A stretch of 8,280 bases of DNA from positions 1-8,280 of the forward strand of contig CANKNL010000129.1 in the NCBI GenBank assembly GCA_947483345.1. The letters are read 5' to 3'. The notes beneath the pieces were generated by a model, which made no database searches, was not told the origin of the DNA, and was given only the letters and a program-made list of their open reading frames with translations. Shown one piece after another: positions 1-6,573 of the stretch (its first letter is position 1; every line of letters begins with the position of its first letter). A program made the translations under genes and the position numbers. The stretch is from Chitinophagaceae bacterium. Its GTDB lineage: Bacteria; Bacteroidota; Bacteroidia; Chitinophagales; Chitinophagaceae.

Positions 1-2
1 TT

Positions 3-437
3 ACTAATTATTTTGTTAACCTGTATAAGGTAGAAGGTACAATAACATGGACCAACACGAGTACCGCAAATACCAGAAGCTGGACAAGGGTAACCACCAA
101 TGGCAAGATCACTGCCCCTGATGCCAGATACTGGCTGCATGAGGGTAGCAGATCCGTTACACAAACTGCTGGTGTAGGTACGCCAACCCCAATTGACGAC
201 ATTTTCTTAGTGACTTCGGGCACACACACAGTTACGAATCCATCTAATATCAGCAGAACTTCTACAATTTTGGAAGCCCTGCAAAAGAAAGCAGCCTGTG
301 CAAATATTGATAAAGGAAAAATAAAAGTTCAAGGGCCAAATCATTATGCAACTATTGATTTTGGAGATGGAACCTGTGATAATCTGGCCACACTATCTAT
401 CGATGGCAGAGCACCAAGAACGATCATTTTACGTTAA
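3..437 (+). CDS. C-terminal part of a probable secreted/surface protein of Bacteroidota type (5' end outside window)
   Basis: The frame is open from the left edge (first full codon at 3) to TAA at 435-437, giving 144 residues with no convincing start inside, so this is the tail of a longer protein. A GTG at 210 is only an internal Val codon. The segment is rich in Thr, Ser, Trp and Arg (for example TWTNTSTANTRSWTRV), as expected for extracellular beta-strand regions. It ends in the module ATIDFGDGTCDN followed by LATLSIDG and a final beta-strand TIILR. I recall similar FGDGxCDxxAT endings, with a second Cys about 35 residues earlier (here AACAN), at the C-termini of hypothetical exported or lipoproteins of Bacteroidota; the two cysteines could form a disulfide. 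No enzymatic motif is seen and the function is unknown. The gene is closed by the terminator at 460-492. The reading frame is sure, the family resemblance moderately so. Confidence 0.75.
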   Translation, partial: TNYFVNLYKVEGTITWTNTSTANTRSWTRVTTNGKITAPDARYWLHEGSRSVTQTAGVGTPTPIDDIFLVTSGTHTVTNPSNISRTSTILEALQKKAACANIDKGKIKVQGPNHYATIDFGDGTCDNLATLSIDGRAPRTIILR

Positions 438-459
438 TGTTCATACAAGATCTTATTGT

Positions 460-492
460 AAACCGTGAAGAAAAATTCTTCACGGTTTTTTT
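460..492 (+). terminator. Intrinsic terminator after the first gene
   Basis: A near-perfect hairpin: 460-472 (AAACCGTGAAGAA) pairs with 476-488 (TTCTTCACGGTTT) around a 3-base loop, and the T-run 486-492 overlaps the end of the stem. It lies 22 bases after the TAA at 435-437 and before gltX, so it ends the upstream transcript and gltX needs its own promoter. The in-frame ATG at 465 lies inside this hairpin and is not a plausible gltX start. Confidence 0.88.
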
Positions 493-521
493 ATGCCTTC
501 ATTTTAAACAGGTGTGTGATG

Positions 522-529
522 TATCTTTG
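522..529 (+). promoter_or_regulatory. Candidate -7 promoter element (TATCTTTG) for gltX
   Basis: TATCTTTG matches the Bacteroidota -7 consensus TAnnTTTG exactly and lies downstream of the terminator, where gltX needs a promoter. No clear TTG (-33) element is seen about 20 bases upstream; the region is ATTTTAAACA. The motif ends 4 bases before the ATG at 534, so a transcript starting a few bases downstream would have almost no 5' leader. The consensus is established knowledge; use of this site is inferred. Confidence 0.5.
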
Positions 530-533
530 TAAC

Positions 534-2078
534 ATGAGTAAAGTAAGAGTTCGATTTGCACCCAGCCCAACCGGTGGCTTACATTTAGGTGGCGTACGCA
601 CCGTTTTATATAATTATCTGTATGCCAAAAAACAGGGCGGCGATTTTATTGTTCGTATAGAGGATACCGATCAAACGAGATTTGTGGAAGGGGCTGAGCA
701 ATATATTTTTGACTGCCTGAAATGGTGTGGAATGGAACCCGACGAAAGCCCTTTACATGGAGGCCCATATGCCCCTTACCGCCAGAGTGAAAGAAAGGAA
801 ACGTATAAGCAATATGCTGAGCAATTGATAAAGGATGGCTTCGCCTATTATGCATTTGATACAACAGAGGAACTGGAAAACATGAGAGCCAATTTTAAAA
901 CGCCGGAAAACCCTTCTCCCCAGTATGATGGAAAGATCAGAATGCAGATGAAAAATTCGCTGACCTTATCTACCGATGAAGTAAAAAAACTATTAACTGA
1001 AAATGCCCGACATGTCATTCGAATAAAAATGCCTGCACAGGAAATTATTTCCTTTACCGACATGATACACCAGGAGGTCAGTTTTGATTCTTCGCTGGTA
1101 GATGATAAGGTTTTATTAAAAGCTGATGGCATGCCCACGTATCACCTGGCAGTTGTGGTAGATGATTACCTGATGAAGATATCCCATGCTTTTAGAGGGG
1201 AAGAATGGTTGAGCAGTGCACCGGTACATATTTTGCTGTGGAAATATCTTTTCGGTTTAGAGCATATGCCTCAATGGGCTCATCTTCCACTGATTATGGG
1301 CCCTAGCGGAAAACTCAGTAAACGCGATGGCGCAAAATATGGCTTTCCTGTATTTGCCATGAACTGGCCACAGGCCCCTTCGGCGTCAGACCCAAAAACA
1401 AATGAGCTTGCCGAAGGTTTTAAAGAAAAAGGATTTTTACCCGAAGCATTCATTAATCTATTAGCCGTTTTGGGCTGGAATGACGGCACCGAACAAGAAT
1501 TGTACAGTATAGAAGAATTGATAGAAAGTTTCAGTATAGACCGGGTACATACAGCAGGTGCCAAATTCGATTTTGAAAAAGCCAAATGGTTCAATCAGGA
1601 ATGGATAAAGAAATTACCTGTTAGCCATTACCAGCAAAGAGTTAAAGATCTATTTGAATCAAAAAGTATACTAATCAAAAATGACACTCATTTTAATAAA
1701 GTACTTGAACTGGTAAAAGAACGCTGCGTATTACTCACCGATTTTTATGACCAGGCTGTCTTCTTTTTTATTGCGCCTCTGCAGTATGATGAGGCCTCTG
1801 TTAAATCAAAATGGGATAATACAAAGTCTGATTTTTTTAGCGAATTAATCGCCAGGTACAATCTGATTGCGGATTGGAATTTAATTTCTATAGAAACTGA
1901 ATTTAAAAATCTGGCAACAGAAAAAAATAGTAAGATCGGCGAATTACAAATGTTACTGCGGGTTATATTGGTTGGCTCAAAAATGGGACCCGGTGTTTTT
2001 GTAATAGCAGAGGCAATTGGAAAAACAGAAACAGTAAACAGAATTGAAAAAGCACTGGTTAATTTTTCGATGTTTTAA
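534..2078 (+). CDS. gltX: Glutamyl-tRNA synthetase (GluRS)
   Basis: Charges tRNA-Glu with glutamate in the cytoplasm (class I aminoacyl-tRNA synthetase). The 514-residue product starts MSKVRVRFAPSPTGG and carries the HIGH-type ATP motif as HLGG (residues 17-20), the conserved IEDTD stretch (about 43-47) and the KMSKS-type motif as KLSKR (260-264, followed by DG). The Rossmann catalytic core makes up about residues 1-320; the helical anticodon-binding part follows from about 330, with FLPEAFINLLAVLGWNDGT at the junction. The length is normal for the family. I chose ATG 534 because the family N-terminus begins there. The longer in-frame start at 465 lies in the terminator hairpin, and the one at 519 would add only MYLCN and overlap the -7 motif. 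A weak AGGTG at 510-514 precedes ATG 519, so that start cannot be fully excluded. The gene is intact with no missing motif. Confidence 0.97.
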   Translation: MSKVRVRFAPSPTGGLHLGGVRTVLYNYLYAKKQGGDFIVRIEDTDQTRFVEGAEQYIFDCLKWCGMEPDESPLHGGPYAPYRQSERKETYKQYAEQLIKDGFAYYAFDTTEELENMRANFKTPENPSPQYDGKIRMQMKNSLTLSTDEVKKLLTENARHVIRIKMPAQEIISFTDMIHQEVSFDSSLVDDKVLLKADGMPTYHLAVVVDDYLMKISHAFRGEEWLSSAPVHILLWKYLFGLEHMPQWAHLPLIMGPSGKLSKRDGAKYGFPVFAMNWPQAPSASDPKTNELAEGFKEKGFLPEAFINLLAVLGWNDGTEQELYSIEELIESFSIDRVHTAGAKFDFEKAKWFNQEWIKKLPVSHYQQRVKDLFESKSILIKNDTHFNKVLELVKERCVLLTDFYDQAVFFFIAPLQYDEASVKSKWDNTKSDFFSELIARYNLIADWNLISIETEFKNLATEKNSKIGELQMLLRVILVGSKMGPGVFVIAEAIGKTETVNRIEKALVNFSMF

Positions 2079-2106
2079 ACCTCCATAAAGAAAATCAGTC
2101 TATCTT

Positions 2107-2114
2107 CAAATTTG
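2107..2114 (+). promoter_or_regulatory. Possible -7 promoter element (CAAATTTG) for the lipoprotein esterase
   Basis: CAAATTTG is one base off TAnnTTTG and sits 4 bases before the ATG at 2119, the same spacing as the motif before gltX; both genes share the ending TTTGyAACATG. No -33 TTG is visible, and the gap after gltX is only 40 bases with no terminator. The gene may therefore instead, or also, be read from the gltX promoter. Weak evidence. Confidence 0.3.
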
Positions 2115-2118
2115 CAAC

Positions 2119-3339
2119 ATGAAAAAACTGCTTTTAGCTATTACAATCGTAAACATTATAGCCTGCACTAAATCATCAACTTCACCGCTAACACCCATTA
2201 TTACAGTTGACAGCTTTACTGTATCTGTAAACAATGGCTATGGCACCGGAAAATACAAAATTGGTGACACCGTAGATATTTTCAGTGTTGCTTATTCCGA
2301 TAATCAGTTATTTGATAAATGGACCGGTGATGTATCATTATTGAATGCATTTGAAGAATGGCACAGCTGGTTTATTATGCCCAACAGAAATGTTTCGTTT
2401 ACCGGAAGCCTTAAAACAATTACACCGGTTACATTAAATTTAGAAATGATCAGGGGGCGTGACAGAATGAAGCCTGTGTATTCCTTTTTCCCTGCAGGGC
2501 ATAAAGGGTTTGTTTACCTGCTGCATGGTACAGGGGGTACTGCACAAAACACCGCCACCAGTTATGAATTTAAACAATTGATAAAAGACCTGGTAACCGA
2601 TAATTTTGGAGTGATTATTACAGAAGCTGAAGAAGCTACTACGGGCGTAGATGCCAATGCTGATGGTAAATTAAGATGGTTGGTAGCGCCTGCCGACTCT
2701 GTAAACAATATTGATTATGCCAATATCAAGATCATTACAGATACTTTTTACAACCGGGGTATCAGCAACCGCAATAAACTCCGCTATTCAGCAGGCATGA
2801 GCAATGGCGGCAATTATGCAGCCTATCTGTCGGCTTATTACAAACACAAAGCCGGTATCAGTTATTGTGCCCAGGCAGGAGCCGTTTCGCTAACTACACT
2901 TACGCCGCTTCAATTTTGCATGGCCCGCTATGATAATAATGAAAACGTTGGGGCCGCAGGAAATGCCGCTGCATTATCCAACTCCCAAACAATAAGCAGC
3001 CGTGGTGTTTGCAGTAAATATTTTATAAAAGAACATTCGCCTTTATATGCAGAGCGTTTTGCAAGAAGAGGCGATATTACCATTATCAAATCTACTGCTG
3101 TTTTTAATGAACTCAAATCCAAAGGCTATCTCAATAACAGAAATTATTTTATTGGGTTTTCCGATGTGCTGGTCAATGCCTATACAGCAAACCCGGCCTC
3201 ATTTCCCGAGCTTAACAGTTTAACCACATTACAAAAACTGTATGTTGTGGAGCAGATCGATCTGGCTGTTTCTGACCACCATATGTACAGTGATTATAAC
3301 AGGGCCACGTTGAAGTTTTTTAATACACAGTGTTTGTAA
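2119..3339 (+). CDS. Lipoprotein alpha/beta-hydrolase (PHB-depolymerase/feruloyl-esterase-like) with N-terminal InlB-type beta repeat
   Basis: Predicted serine esterase of 406 residues. The N-terminus (MKKLLLAITIVNIIAC) is a type II signal peptide with lipobox IIAC; Cys16 would be lipidated, placing the enzyme in the outer or inner membrane facing the periplasm or the surface. Residues about 31-100 resemble a divergent InlB B-repeat/bacterial beta-repeat domain (GYGTGKYKIGD at 40-50, FDKWTGD at 65-71, MPNRNVSFTGS at 87-97). The hydrolase domain follows: oxyanion-type HGTGG (136-140), nucleophile elbow GMSNGG with Ser228, and a probable catalytic His in DHH (386-388). Asp349 (FSDV) is a candidate third residue. 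The likely class is the esterase/depolymerase group that includes LpqC-like and feruloyl esterases; the substrate cannot be told. It follows gltX by 40 bases and converges with the membrane-protein gene ending at 3382. The hydrolase call is firm; the exact family is less so. Confidence 0.8.
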   Translation: MKKLLLAITIVNIIACTKSSTSPLTPIITVDSFTVSVNNGYGTGKYKIGDTVDIFSVAYSDNQLFDKWTGDVSLLNAFEEWHSWFIMPNRNVSFTGSLKTITPVTLNLEMIRGRDRMKPVYSFFPAGHKGFVYLLHGTGGTAQNTATSYEFKQLIKDLVTDNFGVIITEAEEATTGVDANADGKLRWLVAPADSVNNIDYANIKIITDTFYNRGISNRNKLRYSAGMSNGGNYAAYLSAYYKHKAGISYCAQAGAVSLTTLTPLQFCMARYDNNENVGAAGNAAALSNSQTISSRGVCSKYFIKEHSPLYAERFARRGDITIIKSTAVFNELKSKGYLNNRNYFIGFSDVLVNAYTANPASFPELNSLTTLQKLYVVEQIDLAVSDHHMYSDYNRATLKFFNTQCL

Positions 3340-3381
3340 TAAGCCCCCCGGTTTTTAAAATTGAAAAAGAATACCGTTAAT

Positions 3382-4890
3382 TTATTCCTCCGGCGATGAA
3401 TACCATTTACGATATAATCTTTTAAATACCGGCTGTATTAAAACCAATAACATAACAGACCCCACCATTTCTGCAATTAAAAAATAAAGGTCATTTGTAT
3501 CAGGGTCAGTATGACCATAATCGTTTATGGCATATGTATTTCGGTATTGCATGGCCTTGTTAAGTGCTGTAAAAATTAACGGCACAAAAGGAGTCATATA
3601 CAAGAACAGGTTTAAAGCTATGCCCTGCGATGCCTTACGGATATTTGTTTTAAAAATTGATAAGGCCATTATGGCAAATACAAAATAATACAGGATTAAA
3701 AAAGACAGTATGTAAATTTCTTCATCACCATCAAAAATGACTACCATCAAAGCCGAAATAATGGTCAGTAAAATGCCGGTTAAAATAGATAAAAAGAACG
3801 TTTTTACAGTGCTGTGCCTGAAAATAAAAACAAGCATGGTCAGTAATAAAGCCGTGTAATAAAATACCCGCAAATAAACCGGCCAGGCCATTTTCCAAGC
3901 ATATTTTTTCTGCACCACGTTATCGATACCATTGCTTATTCTGTATAAATCATACTTTTTCTTGATCTTGGTATCATAACTGGCATTTTCTATTTTATCG
4001 TAGTACTCCTCTCCTTCATAATAAGGGCTTTTTACAGCATATTTGGTTTTAAGTTCCAGCATGCGTTTAAGTAAAGCAGGCCTGTCAGGTTTTTGGGGGA
4101 TTTTTAAAAACCTATTATAAATATCTGCAGAGCTCAATAATTTTTCAGACGAATATTCATCAGCATGATAAGAACTTACAAACCGGTAATCGGGACATTC
4201 GTAGAACACATACATCGAATCATTTATTTTTAACAGGCTATCGGCTGTAATTAATTTACTATGCAATTCGGCTGTATCCATGATTCTAAATCGGGGCGCT
4301 GCGTTTTGAATAGTTTCTACTACTACACTATCAACAACCACATCTTCATCTGACTCTACAACTGTTGAAGAATTTACATTATCCACTATACGGCAGGTAT
4401 CTGCCTTCCAATTCAATGGTACTAAATGATACTCCAGCTTACAGGCGTTGACATTTAATTCATTGATATCTTTTACAATTTCCCCGTTGCCAAACTGCTG
4501 GTTAGCTCTCAGGGTTTCTACAGCCATAGGAATAAAACAAACCGCTACCATAGCGCCAATGCTGATAAAATACAAAATAAAATCCTTTAACCCATCCATG
4601 GCATACCAATTTCCATAGCGTTTAAACACATTGAACCGCAGTAAATAGATCAGCCAGAAAACAAAGCCTACAAAAGCGATCAGGCAAACAAATACGTTCC
4701 AACTGTTGATATGACTGTACTGCTTGGCATCAAAAAAAACAAAAAAGCAAAATGCAAATAACAACAATGCAAAAACCAGTGCAAAATATAAAACCAGGTG
4801 TGTTCTGGATGACCAGGTACCGGGTTTATTACGCAGCAGTTTATCATCCCATTTTTTTAAAAACGCTGGAACCAAGGGTCTTTTACTCAT
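3382..4890 (-). CDS. Eight-helix membrane protein, probable partner (permease) of the adjacent ABC ATPase
   Basis: A 502-residue integral membrane protein I do not recognise as a named family. Hydrophobic segments lie at about 32-54, 64-86, 102-124, 336-357, 361-386, 391-414, 422-443 and 467-488. Charged loops fit a positive-inside topology with both termini cytoplasmic: KKWDDKLLRNK at the N-terminus, RFNVFKRYG after helix 2, KTNIRK after helix 6 and KRLYRKW after helix 8. About 210 hydrophilic residues (125-335) between helices 3 and 4 would face the periplasm; they hold three cysteines (150, 166, 232) and many Asp, Glu and Tyr. The ATG follows the stop codon of the ATPase gene with no intervening base, implying translational coupling and a shared complex. 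The permease role is inferred from this context and the helix pattern, not from a recognised motif. It could also be a regulatory or accessory membrane subunit. Confidence 0.75.
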   Translation of the reverse strand: MSKRPLVPAFLKKWDDKLLRNKPGTWSSRTHLVLYFALVFALLLFAFCFFVFFDAKQYSHINSWNVFVCLIAFVGFVFWLIYLLRFNVFKRYGNWYAMDGLKDFILYFISIGAMVAVCFIPMAVETLRANQQFGNGEIVKDINELNVNACKLEYHLVPLNWKADTCRIVDNVNSSTVVESDEDVVVDSVVVETIQNAAPRFRIMDTAELHSKLITADSLLKINDSMYVFYECPDYRFVSSYHADEYSSEKLLSSADIYNRFLKIPQKPDRPALLKRMLELKTKYAVKSPYYEGEEYYDKIENASYDTKIKKKYDLYRISNGIDNVVQKKYAWKMAWPVYLRVFYYTALLLTMLVFIFRHSTVKTFFLSILTGILLTIISALMVVIFDGDEEIYILSFLILYYFVFAIMALSIFKTNIRKASQGIALNLFLYMTPFVPLIFTALNKAMQYRNTYAINDYGHTDPDTNDLYFLIAEMVGSVMLLVLIQPVFKRLYRKWYSSPEE

Positions 4891-6054
4891 TTAAATATGA
4901 TTGTTGTTATTAAAAAAACGTTTTGTACTGTAGGTGATGTCCCGAAAGTATGTCATGGGTATTTTTGCATCGATCATCTTACCAATAATTTCCTGGGATG
5001 AATGCTGAGCAGAAATTATTGTATAAAATCCCCCATTAAACTGCAATTCCACATTCCCTTCACCAAATAAATTAATGATACTCTGCCTGTCGGCAGGCGT
5101 CTCAAATTCCACCGCATTGCTTGTCATTTTCCCTTCGGCATTATTACTATTGTAAATACAATGTCCCTGCTTTATAAAAATGACTTCGTCAGCCACTTTT
5201 TCCACTTCATGCAATTGTTGCGAGCTGAGTATGATACCCATTGGATTATGCCCACCCCTGGCCATAAAGATCAGATCGGTTAAAATGGTTTGCTGTGCAT
5301 TAATATCCAGATTGGCTAGAGGCTCATCTAAAATTAACAGGCGTGGTTTTTGTAAAAGTATCCGGGCAATTTCAAAACGGGTACGGTAGCCACTGCTGAT
5401 CTGGTTCCAGGTAAGATGCGCATAACTTCCAAGATTTAATCTTTCCAACATAAAATTTACCATCAGATTATTCTTACTGCCGTTAATTCCGGCAATGGCA
5501 GCACTAAAATGCAGATTATCCTTTAACATGCCATACCACTTTGGAATGCGTTGCGGAATAAAAGCAATATGATTTTTGATCGCATAGGCATCCGGATTCT
5601 GCAACAGATGGTAATTAATAACCCCTGCATTTAAACCCAGTTGCCCGGCAAGGCAACGTAGCAAAGTCGTTTTGCCATTACCGTTTTCACCTACAACGCC
5701 CAAAACTTGTCCAGTTTTAACCATAAGGTTAACTGGCTTAAGACTAAAATGGCCATTGCTATACTCTTTAGAAATAAGCTCTGCACTAATCAAATGCCGA
5801 TGATGATCATGACCACCCACATTGATTGATGAGGCTTGCTGCAAAATGCTTTCAGCGGTATTTAGAAACTGATCAGGCAAAAATTTTCCGGATTCTGCAT
5901 GCTCATGCTGGTGATATGCCCTGCTCCAGGCAATTGCTTTTTCAATTAAAGCATCATGGTTGGAATCCAGACAAAGATCAAGTGTTCTGCGTACGGCAAG
6001 CGAATAGTCACCGTGTTTTATAAAAGATAAAATTTCATCAGCCGATTTATTCAT
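4891..6054 (-). CDS. ABC transporter ATP-binding protein with N-terminal extension and atypical motifs
   Basis: A 387-residue ATPase predicted to power the membrane protein encoded directly downstream. The nucleotide-binding domain starts near residue 88: Walker A GENGNGKTT (122-130), Q-loop Gln168 (IPQ), a signature reading ISSGYR (219-224) instead of LSGGQ, Walker B LLILDEP (239-245) and D-loop ANLD (247-250). At the switch position the sequence is LSSQQLHEVE (276-285), so Gln279 stands where His is usual. Residues 1-87 form an extension unusual for ABC-2 ATPases; it is probably helical and has two His clusters, HQHEH (48-52) and HDHHRH (82-87). Residues about 310-387 form a small C-terminal domain (AVEFETPADRQSIINLF onward), as in ABC-2/CcmA-type ATPases with an accessory domain. 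The stop codon abuts the next start. The ATPase class is sure; the substrate is unknown. Confidence 0.9.
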   Translation of the reverse strand: MNKSADEILSFIKHGDYSLAVRRTLDLCLDSNHDALIEKAIAWSRAYHQHEHAESGKFLPDQFLNTAESILQQASSINVGGHDHHRHLISAELISKEYSNGHFSLKPVNLMVKTGQVLGVVGENGNGKTTLLRCLAGQLGLNAGVINYHLLQNPDAYAIKNHIAFIPQRIPKWYGMLKDNLHFSAAIAGINGSKNNLMVNFMLERLNLGSYAHLTWNQISSGYRTRFEIARILLQKPRLLILDEPLANLDINAQQTILTDLIFMARGGHNPMGIILSSQQLHEVEKVADEVIFIKQGHCIYNSNNAEGKMTSNAVEFETPADRQSIINLFGEGNVELQFNGGFYTIISAQHSSQEIIGKMIDAKIPMTYFRDITYSTKRFFNNNNHI

Positions 6055-6150
6055 ACAAATGTTTGTTGGGTATCTATAGTGTAAAATAGCAAACTATTAC
6101 AGATATTTATTGAATAGACTTACTTTTACAAAAGTTTTATACAATCAGTT
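6055..6150. promoter_or_regulatory. Divergent intergenic region (ABC unit leftward, B12/hydratase unit rightward)
   Basis: Ninety-six AT-rich bases separate two divergent start codons, so promoters for both units should lie here. Rightward, TACTTTTA (6121-6128) is one base off TAnnTTTG and 22 bases before the ATG at 6151. Leftward, AACATTTG (minus strand, 6063-6056) is also one base off but lies a single base before the ATG at 6054, awkwardly close for a normal leader. No good -33 TTG is placed about 20 bases upstream of either. No riboswitch-like structure was recognised; a cobalamin riboswitch would not fit in the 96 bases. Confidence 0.45.
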
Positions 6151-6564
6151 ATGGACAAAAACAGACCCGTTAGAGTTTTAGTTGCCAAGGTTGGTTTAGA
6201 TGGCCACGACCGAGGTGCCAAAGTTATAGCCACAGCCCTGCGGGATGCCGGTATGGAAGTGATATACACAGGTTTACGTCAAACACCCGAAATGGTGGTT
6301 AACGCTGCCTTGCAGGAAGATGTTGATGCCATTGGTGTAAGCATACTCAGTGGTGCACACAATACCGTATTTCCAAAAATTATTGCTTTAATGAAGACCA
6401 AGGAGATGACCGATGTTTTACTTACCGGCGGTGGCATTATTCCGGAAGCTGATATGGACGCCTTACACAAAATGGGTGTTGGAAAACTTTTTGCACCCGG
6501 TGCTACCACTTCTGAGATTGCAGACTATATAAAAGGATGGGTGAAAGAGAACAGACATTTTTAA
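6151..6564 (+). CDS. Stand-alone cobalamin-binding subunit of a methylmalonyl-CoA mutase-type enzyme
   Basis: A 137-residue B12-binding Rossmann-like domain, equivalent to the C-terminal domain of methylmalonyl-CoA mutase or the small subunit of split mutases. It shows the full base-off/His-on motif: DGHDRG (17-22), in which His19 would replace dimethylbenzimidazole as lower cobalt ligand, then SIL (64-66) and GGG (93-95). It should bind adenosylcobalamin and work with a separate catalytic (TIM-barrel) subunit, which is not in this window. It could serve methylmalonyl-CoA, isobutyryl-CoA, ethylmalonyl-CoA or 2-hydroxyisobutyryl-CoA mutase, because the substrate specificity lies in the missing subunit. 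The length is right for a free-standing small subunit, so it does not look like a broken fragment. An enoyl-CoA hydratase gene starts 9 bases after its stop, suggesting co-transcription. Confidence 0.93.
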   Translation: MDKNRPVRVLVAKVGLDGHDRGAKVIATALRDAGMEVIYTGLRQTPEMVVNAALQEDVDAIGVSILSGAHNTVFPKIIALMKTKEMTDVLLTGGGIIPEADMDALHKMGVGKLFAPGATTSEIADYIKGWVKENRHF

Positions 6565-6573
6565 AATCTATTT

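Noticed and set aside
8..229. 73-codon hydrophobic minus-strand frame at the left edge
   Set aside because: It is antisense to the open frame of the surface protein. The hydrophobic Val/Leu stretch is the complement of Asn/Thr/Asp/Gln-type codons, not a real membrane peptide.
1280..1594. 104-codon open frame on the minus strand inside gltX
   Set aside because: It lies wholly antisense to the conserved KLSKR region of gltX, and its Ser/Asn-rich translation has no recognisable domain; a shadow frame.
3340..3381. Possible bidirectional terminator between the convergent esterase and membrane-protein genes
   Set aside because: CGG-TTTTT and AAAAA-CCG can pair only with a five-base bulge, and no T-run follows the closing stem on either strand; too weak to call.
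6055..6150. Cobalamin riboswitch upstream of the B12-binding subunit
   Set aside because: The whole divergent region is 96 bases, too short for that riboswitch class, and I see no conserved B12-box-like core. The gene uses B12 rather than making or importing it.
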